DNA of 20,251 nt from DATLSM01 sp049585815. GTDB lineage: Bacteria > Actinomycetota > Thermoleophilia > Solirubrobacterales > 70-9. The notes beneath the pieces were generated by a model. That model ran no database searches, had not been told where the DNA came from, and worked only from the letters and a program-made list of their open reading frames with translations. Location of the stretch: NCBI GenBank assembly GCA_049585815.1, contig JBAVAR010000029.1, positions 1-20,251 of the forward strand, written 5' to 3'. Each line of letters starts with the position of its first letter. Position 1 is the first letter of the stretch. The position numbers were made by a program, and so were the translations under genes. Positions 6,973 to 13,428 of the stretch are shown piece by piece.

Positions 6973-7578
6973 CTAAGGAGAGATCAGGCCCACGGTCCAG
7001 CCCTCGCCGTCGCGCTCAAAGAAACGTCGCCGGTGAAGGCGATCGGGTGCCTGCTCCCAGAGCTCGACCGTCTGTGGTTGGACCCGAATTGCGCCCCATT
7101 CGGTGGGGCACGGCGGCGCTGTCTCACGGACGGCAACAAGGTGAGCGAGTCTGTCCCGCAGGGAATCGAGGTCGTCGATCGGCGCCCCCTGGCGGGAGAC
7201 GATGGTCTGCAGCTGGTGGAGAGGATCACGCTCGGCAAAGAGCTCCTCGGCGAGCGGGCGGTCGGTCTGCACGGCGCTGCCGCGGATATGGGCCTGGCGG
7301 CCGAGGGTCGGCCAGTGAAAGAGAAGTGCCACCTCGGGACCGGCCTCGATCTCCTGCGCCTTTTGTGTCCACAGTGCAGTGGTGAAGATGAGCGCGTCAT
7401 CCTCAAGGCGCTTCAGCGAGACCGTTCGAGCCGAGGGGCGCCCGTCTTTGGTCGCGGTCACCAGCGTCATCGCGCGCGGCGCCGGCGCCTGTGCGCGCTC
7501 GGCCTCCTCGAGCCAGCGGCCGAGGATCCCGAGCGGGGTGCTCATCTCCTCGGGTCGAGCGTTGGGAACACAAGCCAC
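6973..7578 (-). CDS. pdxH: Pyridoxamine 5'-phosphate oxidase family (PdxH-like)
   Basis: PdxH uses FMN and O2 to turn pyridoxine or pyridoxamine 5'-phosphate into PLP, the last step of the salvage route. The 201-residue frame shows the family order: AMTLVTATKDGRPSARTVSL, then LIFTTALWTQKAQEIEAGP (FMN phosphate and ring contacts), then ALLFHWPTLGRQAHIRGSA. The C-terminal signature WGAIRVQPQTVELWEQAPDR plus LHRRRFF follows, and the protein ends in LISP. The GTG at 7576-7578 gives the longest form. An ATG 33 nt inside (7543-7545) begins MSTPLGILGRWLEE but has GAGGAG directly against it, which is too close for a ribosome binding site, so I keep the GTG with doubt. It is divergent from the PEP mutase-family gene with a 74-nt gap. 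Some relatives act on other flavins, hence the qualifier. Confidence 0.85.
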   Translation of the reverse strand: MACVPNARPEEMSTPLGILGRWLEEAERAQAPAPRAMTLVTATKDGRPSARTVSLKRLEDDALIFTTALWTQKAQEIEAGPEVALLFHWPTLGRQAHIRGSAVQTDRPLAEELFAERDPLHQLQTIVSRQGAPIDDLDSLRDRLAHLVAVRETAPPCPTEWGAIRVQPQTVELWEQAPDRLHRRRFFERDGEGWTVGLISP

Positions 7579-7652
7579 ACCCCGATCGATACTGTCGCCA
7601 GCTCTCGCGCCAATTGGCGTCTGAGCCTAGCGGCCCAATAAAGGTTTGACGT

Positions 7653-8477
7653 ATGCCGAACCCGGACCAGCACAAGAAGGCAGCGCTGTTTCAGGCCCTC
7701 CATGAAGGCGAGCCGTTTGTGATCCCCAATCCTTGGGATGGTGGTTCGGCCAAGGTTCTGGCCGGGCTCGGATTCAAGGCTCTGGCGACGACCAGCTCGG
7801 GCTTTGCCTTCACCCTGGGTCGCCCAGACGGTGGCGTTACGCTCGCCCAGGTGGTCGATCATGCTCGGCTGCTCGACGGGGCGACCGAGCTGCCGCTGAC
7901 GGTTGACCTGGAGAACGGCTTCGGCTCCGGACCCCGGGAGGTTGGGAGTGCGATCGGCCAGATCGCGGCGGCGGGTGCGGTCGGCGCCTCGATCGAGGAC
8001 TATGACCACGAGGATGGGATCTATCCGATCGAACAGGCCGTCGAGCGAGTGGCCGGAGCGGTCGAGGCCGCGCACCGCCTCGACTTCCCCTTCACCCTGA
8101 CGGCTAGGGCCGAGAACCATGTCAGGGGTAATCCAGACCTCGAGGACACGATCGCTCGCCTGCGAGCCTATGAGCGGGTCGGCGCCGACGTCCTCTTTGC
8201 CCCAGGGCTGCGCAGCACCGAGCAGGTCCAGGCAGTCGCGGCAGCGCTCCAGCGGCCGCTCAACGTGCTTGCGATCCCGAATCTCTCGATCGAGGAGATC
8301 ATCGGTGCGGGGGCACAGAGAATCAGCCTCGGCGGGAGGCTTGCCTGGACTGCGGTCGACGCCATGGTCGAGGCGGCGCGCCAAATTCGTGATCGCGGCA
8401 ATTTTTCGACCCTCTCTGATCCGAGCCGAGTGGTGGAGTGGCTCGCCAGCGCAGATGGGAACACGATTTCGCCGTGA
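7653..8477 (+). CDS. PEP mutase / isocitrate lyase family protein
   Basis: This is a TIM-barrel enzyme of the ICL/PEP-mutase superfamily, which makes or breaks C-C or C-P bonds in small alpha-keto or hydroxy acids with Mg2+. The 274 residues show PFVIPNPWDGGSAKVLAGLG, then ALATTSSGFAFTLGRPDG, the metal-site motif VDLENGFG (about 84-91), IEDYDHEDG (about 114-122) and LTARAENH (about 149-156). A Gly-rich SLGGRLAWTA lies near the C-terminus. The KKCGH-type catalytic Cys loop of true isocitrate lyase is missing, so this is one of the many uncharacterised relatives. The likely substrates are small keto acids. Its TGA overlaps the GTG of the peroxiredoxin gene by 4 nt (GTGA at 8474), implying translational coupling. 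Confidence 0.88.
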   Translation: MPNPDQHKKAALFQALHEGEPFVIPNPWDGGSAKVLAGLGFKALATTSSGFAFTLGRPDGGVTLAQVVDHARLLDGATELPLTVDLENGFGSGPREVGSAIGQIAAAGAVGASIEDYDHEDGIYPIEQAVERVAGAVEAAHRLDFPFTLTARAENHVRGNPDLEDTIARLRAYERVGADVLFAPGLRSTEQVQAVAAALQRPLNVLAIPNLSIEEIIGAGAQRISLGGRLAWTAVDAMVEAARQIRDRGNFSTLSDPSRVVEWLASADGNTISP

Positions 8478-9049
8478 TCGATCGATCCGCCGACTTTCAT
8501 GCGCTTCCCGAGGATCTGCCAGTCCCCGAGGATGATGGCTCCGCCAGGGATCTGCTCGGCGCCCCCATCCCTGCCCTGGCGCTTGATGCCAGCAGCGGAA
8601 ATCGGGTCGAGCTGGCCCAAGCAGCCGAAAATGGCGTCCTGGTCGTCTATGTCTACCCGCAGACCGGAGTTCCCGGTCAGGTCCTGCCCGAGGGCTGGGA
8701 CCTGATCCCAGGCGCTCGCGGGTGCACACCGCAGAGCTGTGCGTTCAGAGACAGGGCCGCGGAGCTGGCTGGCCTGGGGGCCACGGTCTTCGGCCTCAGC
8801 GCGCAGGACCTCGATCAGCAGCAGGAGTTCGCCGAGCGCGAGCAGATCCCGTTTCCGCTGTTAAACGACAGCGAGTTCCGGCTTACCGAGGAGCTCGGCC
8901 TGCCCACCTTCATGGCCGCCGAGAGGCGCTACTACAAGCGACTGACCTTCATCGCTCAGCATGGGCGGATCGTCAAAGTCTTCTACCCGGTCTTCCCCCC
9001 TCAAGACAATGCCGGTGAGGTTGTTGGCTGGCTGCGTGATCGGGCGTGA
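8474..9049 (+). CDS. Peroxiredoxin, AhpC/TSA-BCP-like
   Basis: This is a thiol peroxidase with the thioredoxin fold. Seen in order: PVPEDDGSARDLLGAPIP, then LVVYVYPQTGVPG, then GARGCTPQSCAFRDRAAEL. In that last segment the first Cys is the expected peroxidatic residue and the second, five positions on (C-x4-C), matches the resolving Cys of atypical 2-Cys BCP enzymes. VFGLSAQDLDQQQEFAERE, FPLLNDSEFRLTEELGLPTF and FYPVFPP follow. The peroxidatic loop has an inserted PEGWDLIP stretch, seen in a recognisable actinobacterial subgroup. I chose the GTG at 8474 (191 residues) because it gives the coupled GTGA overlap with the preceding gene; an upstream in-frame ATG would reach deep into that gene. 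Confidence 0.85.
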   Translation: MIDRSADFHALPEDLPVPEDDGSARDLLGAPIPALALDASSGNRVELAQAAENGVLVVYVYPQTGVPGQVLPEGWDLIPGARGCTPQSCAFRDRAAELAGLGATVFGLSAQDLDQQQEFAEREQIPFPLLNDSEFRLTEELGLPTFMAAERRYYKRLTFIAQHGRIVKVFYPVFPPQDNAGEVVGWLRDRA

Positions 9050-9119
9050 GGACCGAGCCCGCGTCGAGAGCCCGGGAGTAGGCTGCCGTCGCCACTGTCA
9101 GCGATGAGCGAGGGAGTGC

Positions 9120-9470
9120 ATGACCGATACCAACGTCCATGGGTCCGAGCCGCCCTACCACCTCACCCTCGACCGAGGAGAGGTTCGGGTTGCCGGGACC
9201 GCCCTGAAGTTGCTGCTCTCAGATGAGGCCCACGAGCCGCAGATTCGGCGCCTTGCGCGCGAGGCGCTCGAGGGCTTAGAAGGGGTGCCGGGGAAGAGCG
9301 AAACGGTGGCGGTCTCACTCACTCCGCAGCAGATGCGAATCATGCACACCGCGGTAAAGCTGCTTTTCGATGACCTTCAGCGCGAGCAAGCCACCGAGCG
9401 TGACCTCCTCAGGGGCATCCTCGACAAACTCCCCGACGAGCACACAATGCGCGCGATCGAGCTCAATTAG
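9120..9470 (+). CDS. Conserved hypothetical, 116 residues
   Basis: The ATG at 9120 follows GAGGGAG with a 4-nt spacer. The protein is acidic and largely helical: VRVAGTALKLLLSDEAHEPQ and VSLTPQQMRIMHTAVKLLF look like two related halves, each containing [AT]-[AV]-[LV]-KLL[LF]. This suggests an internal duplication of a helical unit. There are no membrane segments or Cys residues. I do not recognise the family. It could be a small cytoplasmic regulatory or binding protein. A 7-bp stem with a long loop follows the stop. Confidence 0.7.
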   Translation: MTDTNVHGSEPPYHLTLDRGEVRVAGTALKLLLSDEAHEPQIRRLAREALEGLEGVPGKSETVAVSLTPQQMRIMHTAVKLLFDDLQREQATERDLLRGILDKLPDEHTMRAIELN

Positions 9471-9471
9471 C

Positions 9472-9507
9472 CCGAGGGTCGGTAGCGCCGCCGCATGACG
9501 CCCTCGG
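9472..9507. terminator. Possible hairpin between convergent genes
   Basis: CCGAGGG (9472-9478) can pair with CCCTCGG (9501-9507) around a 22-nt loop, right after the stop of the 116-residue hypothetical and ahead of the convergent VOC gene's end. There is no T-run, so intrinsic termination is doubtful. Confidence 0.25.
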
Positions 9508-9638
9508 AGCCGACGACCCCGTCACTCCAAGGACGAAGCGGCTACCACCTTCCCCGGGCGGCCTGGCGGACCGTGGTTGGGGCCGGCGATGAAGCCGCCA
9601 GCGACATTGACAGCCCGGCAACCACCCTGCCCGATGGC

Positions 9639-10037
9639 TCAGTCCTGCTCGACGATGAGCAATCTGTTCGCGTCCTGGTCGCGGAAGAAGAACATCGGCG
9701 GCACCGGCCCCCCCATCCGCATCACCTCCTCGTCGACGTCGACCCCCTGCTCGCGCAGGCTCACATGGTCAGCGTCCACGTCTGTGGTCGTGAATGCGAC
9801 ATGGGTGTCGATTCCGGTCGGTTGCCCCTCGCGCGGCGGGATCAGCGCGATCGTAGTCCTCGCTCCCGCGGGCGCCACTTCGAGCCAGCGTTCGCCGTCT
9901 TTGCCGAAGGGGATGTCAGCGCGTTGCTCGAAGCCGAGCTTCTCGACGTAGAAATCGCGCGCCCGGTCCTGGTCACTGACGGGGACGATCACGGTCCCCA
10001 GCTGGGAGATACTCGTCTTGGATGCGGTGTCGGTCAT
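9639..10037 (-). CDS. VOC-superfamily (glyoxalase/bleomycin-resistance-like) protein
   Basis: The 132-residue single-domain protein begins LGTVIVPVSDQDRARDFYVE with KLGF after it, the hallmark first beta-alpha-beta unit of the vicinal-oxygen-chelate fold. It continues with WLEVAPAGARTTIALIPP, THVAFTTTDVDADHVSLREQ and ends PPMFFFRDQDANRLLIVEQD. VOC proteins are metal-dependent isomerases, dioxygenases or drug-binding proteins. The first-strand position that is His in glyoxalase I is Val or absent here, so a classic glyoxalase I role is doubtful. I place the start at ATG 10035-10037 because AAGGAGG lies 5 nt upstream. Behind it are a promoter-like pair and a perfect palindrome. Confidence 0.85.
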   Translation of the reverse strand: MTDTASKTSISQLGTVIVPVSDQDRARDFYVEKLGFEQRADIPFGKDGERWLEVAPAGARTTIALIPPREGQPTGIDTHVAFTTTDVDADHVSLREQGVDVDEEVMRMGGPVPPMFFFRDQDANRLLIVEQD

Positions 10038-10056
10038 TGTGTCCTCCTTTGTTGGG

Positions 10057-10084
10057 GTAATACGATCTGGGAGACCTCTGTCGG
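10057..10084 (-). promoter_or_regulatory. Candidate promoter of the VOC gene
   Basis: On the minus strand, CCGACA (10079-10084) and TATTAC (10057-10062) are separated by 16 nt. They would start transcription near 10050, right before the AAGGAGG ribosome binding site. The -35 is 4 of 6 to TTGACA. This is inference from sequence match only. Confidence 0.35.
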
Positions 10085-10092
10085 GGGCGAAA

Positions 10093-10113
10093 CGCATCGA
10101 TCCGATCGATGCG
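10093..10113. promoter_or_regulatory. Perfect 21-bp palindrome, operator candidate
   Basis: CGCATCGATCCGATCGATGCG has 10-bp arms identical when inverted, around a single central C. It lies 9 bp upstream of the candidate -35 of the VOC gene, where a dimeric activator or repressor could bind. It could also be a transcript hairpin at the end of the sigma-factor remnant, but no T-run follows on either strand. Confidence 0.45.
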
Positions 10114-10149
10114 AAGGCCCAAGCCTCGACGATCTCTGCTCGCGGGCCT

Positions 10150-10435
10150 CCGCGGAGCGGGGGCTCAACGCGGCCATCTCGCCGATCGCCCGCCGTCGAA
10201 GCTCAGCGAGCTGCCGCCCTCGGCGCGGGAGAGGCCCCACACACAGGGTGCGTAGCAATGTCTTCTGAAGGGTGTCCTCGGCGCCGTCAACTGAGGCGAG
10301 CATTCGGCGGCAGTGTGCGTGTGGCTGTGTGCGGTCGGGCTCGAGCAGCTGCTCGAAGGCCTTCTCGCTCCCACCGCGGGGGTCCCCGGGCAGCTGTTGC
10401 TCCTGGGCCGCGGTGCGATTGGAGGGCGGAGGCAT
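10150..10435 (-). pseudogene. Remnant of an ECF-type RNA polymerase sigma factor (region 2)
   Basis: From ATG 10433-10435 the frame reads GGSEKAFEQLLEPDRTQPHA, then HCRRMLASVDGAEDTLQKTL. This matches the sigma-70 region 2 pattern HCYRMLGSV-x-DAEDALQ-[ED]-[TA]-LLRAWRG of ECF/SigJ-like factors that bind core polymerase and the -10 element. Near 10240-10250 the similarity passes to another frame (WGLSRAEGGSSLS, where intact proteins read RGL-x-RFEGRSSLRTW) and then fades. Region 4 is missing. The fragment begins 12 nt after the helicase stop and ends before the VOC gene's palindrome. It is an inactivated or truncated regulator. The exact left boundary is approximate. Confidence 0.6.
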
Positions 10436-10447
10436 CCGCCGCTCAGA

Positions 10448-11581
10448 TTAGACAGCCTCAGGCGCGCGCCCCTTTCGGCTGCGGTCGAACTCGGAGCCGA
10501 GGCCAAGGCCGCGGGCGATATGGCGCATCTCGGCGGCCTGATCGGCGAGCACGAAGCTGATTCCTGCCCCCCGGCGGCCCGCCCGACCGGTTCGCCCGAC
10601 CCGGTGCACGTAGGAGTCGCGGTCTCCTGGCAGGTCGAAGTTGACCACATGCGTGATGTCTGCGACGTCGATGCCGCGGGCGGCAACGTCGGTGGCCACC
10701 AGAATGTCGACCTCGCCCTTTTCGAAACGAGCGAGGGCGCGCTCGCGCTGGCGCTGGCTCTTATCACCGTGCATCGCGACCGCCTCCAACTTGCGGCTGC
10801 GAAGCCGCTTGACCAGACGGTCGGCTCCCCGCTTTGTCCGCACAAACACCAGTGTGCGATCGCTTCCCCCGTCGCGCAGCTGAAGTGCCAGTTGATCGAG
10901 CTTGGCGCCCTGGGAATCGACGTGGACGAAGCGATGCTCGATATCGGCGGCTGTCTGCTCGGAAGCCGCCTGAGTGTGACGGCGCGGCTTGCGGGTGTAG
11001 GCGGCGGCGAGCTCCCCGGTTGCGCCCTGCAGGGTGGCCGAGAAGAAGAGGGTCTGGCGGTTGGCCGGGGTCTGGGCAAGGATCCGATTGACCGCGGGCT
11101 TGAACCCCATATCGAGCATCCGGTCGGCCTCATCGAGGACGAGGATGCGGATCCCCTTCATTGAGATGACGCCGCGATTGAGCAGGTCCTCGAGACGGCC
11201 GGGGGTGGCGACGACGATGTCGGCGCGGCGCGCGGCGGCGATCTGTGGGCCGAAACCGACCCCGCCGTATACGGCGGCGATCCTCAGGCCGCTGGCTCGA
11301 GCGACAGCCCCGAGCTCCTCGACAATTTGACTTGCCAGCTCGCGGGTTGGCGCCAGCACGAGGGCGGCGAGGCGCGATCCCCCGGGCTCGATTCCCTCCA
11401 CCAGCGGCAGGCCAAAGGCGAGGGTCTTACCGGAGCCGGTCGGGGACTGGACCAGGAGGTCATGGCCAGCGAGGGCGTCGCTGATGACCATGCGCTGGAT
11501 TGGGAACGGCTCAGCGATGCCGCGCGCGGCGAGCGCGCCCACCACTGGATTGGAGATGCCGAGATCGGCGAACGAAACGAT
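10448..11581 (-). CDS. DEAD-box RNA helicase (RhlE/DeaD-like), probable ATC start
   Basis: This ATP-dependent RNA helicase unwinds short duplexes in ribosome assembly or mRNA decay. With the start at 11581 it has 377 residues: the Q motif with F-x-DLGIS upstream and GIAEPFPIQ, motif I SPTGSGKT (about 46-53), PTREL, TPGR, motif II DEAD (about 150-153), SAT, then domain 2 with TLVFVRTKRGADRL, VATDVAARGIDV and HRVGRTGRAGR. It stops soon after the core (SRKGRAPEAV), so the long basic tail of many RhlE proteins is absent. The first ATG/GTG/TTG in frame is a GTG at 11545, which would remove the conserved aromatic-DLG segment of the Q motif. AAAGGAG sits 7 nt ahead of ATC 11579-11581, in front of IVSFADLGISNPVVGALAAR. 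Confidence 0.9.
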   Translation of the reverse strand: MVSFADLGISNPVVGALAARGIAEPFPIQRMVISDALAGHDLLVQSPTGSGKTLAFGLPLVEGIEPGGSRLAALVLAPTRELASQIVEELGAVARASGLRIAAVYGGVGFGPQIAAARRADIVVATPGRLEDLLNRGVISMKGIRILVLDEADRMLDMGFKPAVNRILAQTPANRQTLFFSATLQGATGELAAAYTRKPRRHTQAASEQTAADIEHRFVHVDSQGAKLDQLALQLRDGGSDRTLVFVRTKRGADRLVKRLRSRKLEAVAMHGDKSQRQRERALARFEKGEVDILVATDVAARGIDVADITHVVNFDLPGDRDSYVHRVGRTGRAGRRGAGISFVLADQAAEMRHIARGLGLGSEFDRSRKGRAPEAV

Positions 11582-11905
11582 GGTGTGACTCCTTTGTTGA
11601 GCGAAGTGGGGGAGATCCAGAAGCCCCTAAAACGCTCAGAAGCGCACGGAGGAAACGGAACCTCTCGGGTAGCCATTGGCCGAACCCGACAAGGCCACGG
11701 TAGCAGGGCCCCCGCTGAGGCCGCGCAACGCACCATCTTCAAAACGGCCGCGATCTCGGGCCCCGGTTGCGCTCAGCGACAAAGCACCGCACGATTGAGG
11801 CCAAGGCTCTCGGGTTTGGCCCACCACGACACGCCAACCCAGCCTGCACTCTGATCGCCCCAACGAGGTGAGGGTGCGCGCGCCCAGCCCGCCTGACCGG
11901 GTTCC
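11582..11905. other. Divergent intergenic stretch, no gene recognised
   Basis: This lies between the leftward helicase and the rightward TPR gene. Frames on either strand give no recognisable protein. The helicase ribosome binding site (minus-strand AAAGGAG, 11589-11595) lies at its left end and the TPR promoter at its right end. Nothing else is seen. Confidence 0.45.
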
Positions 11906-11911
11906 TACACT
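11906..11911 (+). promoter_or_regulatory. -10 element of a probable leaderless TPR gene
   Basis: TACACT ends 6 nt before the ATG at 11918, so the predicted transcription start is the A of the start codon. No ribosome binding site lies in between. This geometry is typical of leaderless mRNAs, which are frequent in Actinobacteria. No good -35 is seen, which is common for such promoters. Confidence 0.45.
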
Positions 11912-11917
11912 AAGACG

Positions 11918-12289
11918 ATGCCCACACACGCTGAGGACGATTCCACCTTCACCCTCTATCGGCGCGGGATTGAGCTGCTTGAGGATGGCGACTTCGAGCA
12001 GGCGACGGTGCCGCTGGAGGCGGCGGCGCGCCGCGCCCCGGACAAGGCCTCGGTGCGTGAGGCGCTGGGCCGCGCCTACTTTCGCTGCGGGCACTTCGCC
12101 AAGGCGGCGGCCGAGTTCGAGGCGGTGGTCGACGTGCACGGGGTCAATGACTACGCGCACTTCTGTCTCGGGCGGGCGCTGGCCAAGACCGGACGCAAGG
12201 AGCGTGCGCGCCATCACCTGGCCCTGGCCTCCAACCTGAGGCCCGAGCGCAGCGACTACCGCTACTACCGCGACCTCTGCGCGCCCTGA
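11918..12289 (+). CDS. Small tetratricopeptide-repeat protein
   Basis: The 123-residue protein is built of helix pairs with TPR spacing: YRRGIELLEDGDFEQATVPL, LEAAARRAPDKASVREALGR, AYFRCGHFAKAAAEFEAVVD and CLGRALAKTGRKERARHHLA. The usual small/large residue pattern (G at 8, A at 20, P at 32) is readable in three repeats. TPR proteins are scaffolds for protein-protein contacts, and nothing here shows a partner. There is no signal peptide or membrane segment, so it is cytoplasmic. The start is the ATG at 11918 with a -10 box directly before it. It ends 178 nt upstream of the B12 riboswitch and is unlikely to be part of that unit. Confidence 0.85.
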   Translation: MPTHAEDDSTFTLYRRGIELLEDGDFEQATVPLEAAARRAPDKASVREALGRAYFRCGHFAKAAAEFEAVVDVHGVNDYAHFCLGRALAKTGRKERARHHLALASNLRPERSDYRYYRDLCAP

Positions 12290-12303
12290 GCCGAGGTCTC
12301 GGC
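12290..12303 (+). terminator. Short hairpin after the TPR gene
   Basis: GCCGAGGTCTCGGC, directly after the TGA, has 6-bp GC-rich arms around a GT centre. It would have to open to form a workable loop, and no T-run follows. It is a weak terminator candidate. Confidence 0.25.
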
Positions 12304-12447
12304 GATCAGTTGAGGAGTCAGGCAGCTGCATTCAACTCTCGGGGCAGGGCGCCAAGCAAAGCTCCGAGCACCCCGTTGATTTGACCTAGGCCTCTGTGGT
12401 TTCGCGCGCGGGTGAGCGATCTCATCCAGACCGCCGGGGTCGCCGGG

Positions 12448-12453
12448 TAGACT
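12448..12453 (+). promoter_or_regulatory. Possible -10 element of the B12 operon
   Basis: TAGACT would start transcription near 12460, a few bases ahead of the first paired base of the riboswitch (12468). No convincing -35 lies upstream. The call rests on its fitting position. Confidence 0.25.
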
Positions 12454-12466
12454 CACAGCCGATAAA

Positions 12467-12630
12467 GGGCCGGTGGTCAAGGGAAGTCCGGTGAAAAGCC
12501 GGCGCGGTCCCGCCACTGTGACCGGGAAAGTAAGCCGCGGGCGCTAGGGCGCCAGCCACTGGGGGCGACACCGAACCCCCGGGAAGGCGCGGCCGTCAGC
12601 CCCGGAAGCCAGGAGACCTGTCCCCGGCCA
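12467..12630 (+). ncRNA. Cobalamin riboswitch
   Basis: The core reads GGTGGTCAAGGGAAGTCCGG, then GTGAAAAGCCGGCGCGGTCC and CGCCACTGTGACC. After a variable arm it has GAAGCCAGGAGACCTGTC, the B12 box, at about 12606-12622. GGCCGG (12468-12473) pairs with CCGGCC (12624-12629) to close the outer P1 helix. These are the defining elements of the adenosylcobalamin-sensing RNA, which normally lowers expression when B12 is plentiful. Only 33 nt separate the closing helix from the ATG at 12664, and no T-run hairpin lies between. This favours control of translation start over transcription termination. The five downstream overlapping genes would be regulated together. Confidence 0.95.
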
Positions 12631-12663
12631 GCCATGACAACCCTCGAGGAAGGGGTGGCTTCA

Positions 12664-13428
12664 ATGCCCAAACTGATCTCATCCAGACTGGCTAGCGCCT
12701 GCGCGCTGGCCGCGATAATCGCGATCACGGCTGCGGCGCTGGCCGGGGCCAGCGGGGGCACCGGCGTCCCGGCCAAGCTGCGGGTCATCGACACCCGCGG
12801 CAAGGTGCTCGCCGAAGTTACGCTGCGTGCCAACACCACGTCGATACCCACCAGCGCCAGGGCAACCTGCTTTGGACAGGGGACCGGCGGCAGCGGCAGG
12901 CCGGCGAGGGTCAGGGGGGCGACGGCGCTTGGCCTGCTTGCTCAGGCGGCGAGGTCCGATGCGGCTCTGCGCCCTCTGCTCATCACCGACCACTTCAGCT
13001 TCGGACTGGGGCTCTGCGGGGTCGGTGGCAAGGTCGCCAAGACCAAAGGCTCCTGGTATCTGAAGGTGGACCACAAGAGCCCGTCGGCGGGCGGCAGCAA
13101 GGTCAGGCTGCACGCTGGCGATGAAGTGCTCTGGTACCTGGCGAGCTCCTATCCCTACCCGAAGGAGCTGTCGCTGAGCGCTCCGGCGAGGGTGCAGGCG
13201 GGCCGGCCCTTTGGCGTGCGCGTCTTCTCCTACAACGAAAAGGGGAAGCGCAAACCGGCCGCCGGAGTGATTGTGAGTGGGGCCGGCGCTCCCACCAATG
13301 CTTCGGGCCGCGCCACCCTGACCCTGAGGAACCCGACGCTGCTGGTCGCTCGCCGTGGCGGGGACATCCCCTCCAACCGAGTTGCGGTCTGTGTGGGGGG
13401 CAGGTGCCCGAGCGGCGCGGGTAGGTGA
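12664..13428 (+). CDS. Secreted DUF4430 (transcobalamin-like) protein
   Basis: The 254-residue protein has a signal peptide (MPKLISSRLASACALAAIIA, about 1-30). A DUF4430 domain follows at about 38-160, including VRGATALGLLAQAARS, the conserved GSWYLKVDHKSPSAGG (W131-Y132) and HAGDEVLWYLA. An Ig-like or bridging beta domain follows (about 168-245) with the repeat-type segment VIVSGAGAPTNASGRATLTL. Cys pairs at about 69/118 and 243/248 could form disulfides outside the cell. DUF4430 corresponds to the C-terminal beta domain of transcobalamin and intrinsic factor, which caps bound B12. I place the start at 12664, behind GGAAGGGG (8-nt spacer); an ATG at 12634 has no ribosome binding site and touches the riboswitch. 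Binding of cobalamin is inferred from family plus riboswitch. Confidence 0.85.
   Translation: MPKLISSRLASACALAAIIAITAAALAGASGGTGVPAKLRVIDTRGKVLAEVTLRANTTSIPTSARATCFGQGTGGSGRPARVRGATALGLLAQAARSDAALRPLLITDHFSFGLGLCGVGGKVAKTKGSWYLKVDHKSPSAGGSKVRLHAGDEVLWYLASSYPYPKELSLSAPARVQAGRPFGVRVFSYNEKGKRKPAAGVIVSGAGAPTNASGRATLTLRNPTLLVARRGGDIPSNRVAVCVGGRCPSGAGR

Noticed and set aside
7542..8729. A 395-codon open frame on the minus strand
   Set aside because: It lies opposite the PEP mutase-family and peroxiredoxin genes, which both have clear family motifs. Its translation is Arg/Gly/Asp-rich without recognisable pattern, an effect of GC-rich codon use.
9495..10268. A 257-codon plus-strand frame
   Set aside because: It is antisense to the VOC gene and extends through its promoter region; the sequence is not protein-like.
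11636..12331. A 231-codon minus-strand frame
   Set aside because: It is antisense to the TPR gene, whose repeats are evident, and has no family pattern of its own.
12634..12663. ATG at 12634 as the start of the first DUF4430 protein
   Set aside because: It would add 10 residues ahead of the signal peptide and has no ribosome binding site outside the riboswitch helix.
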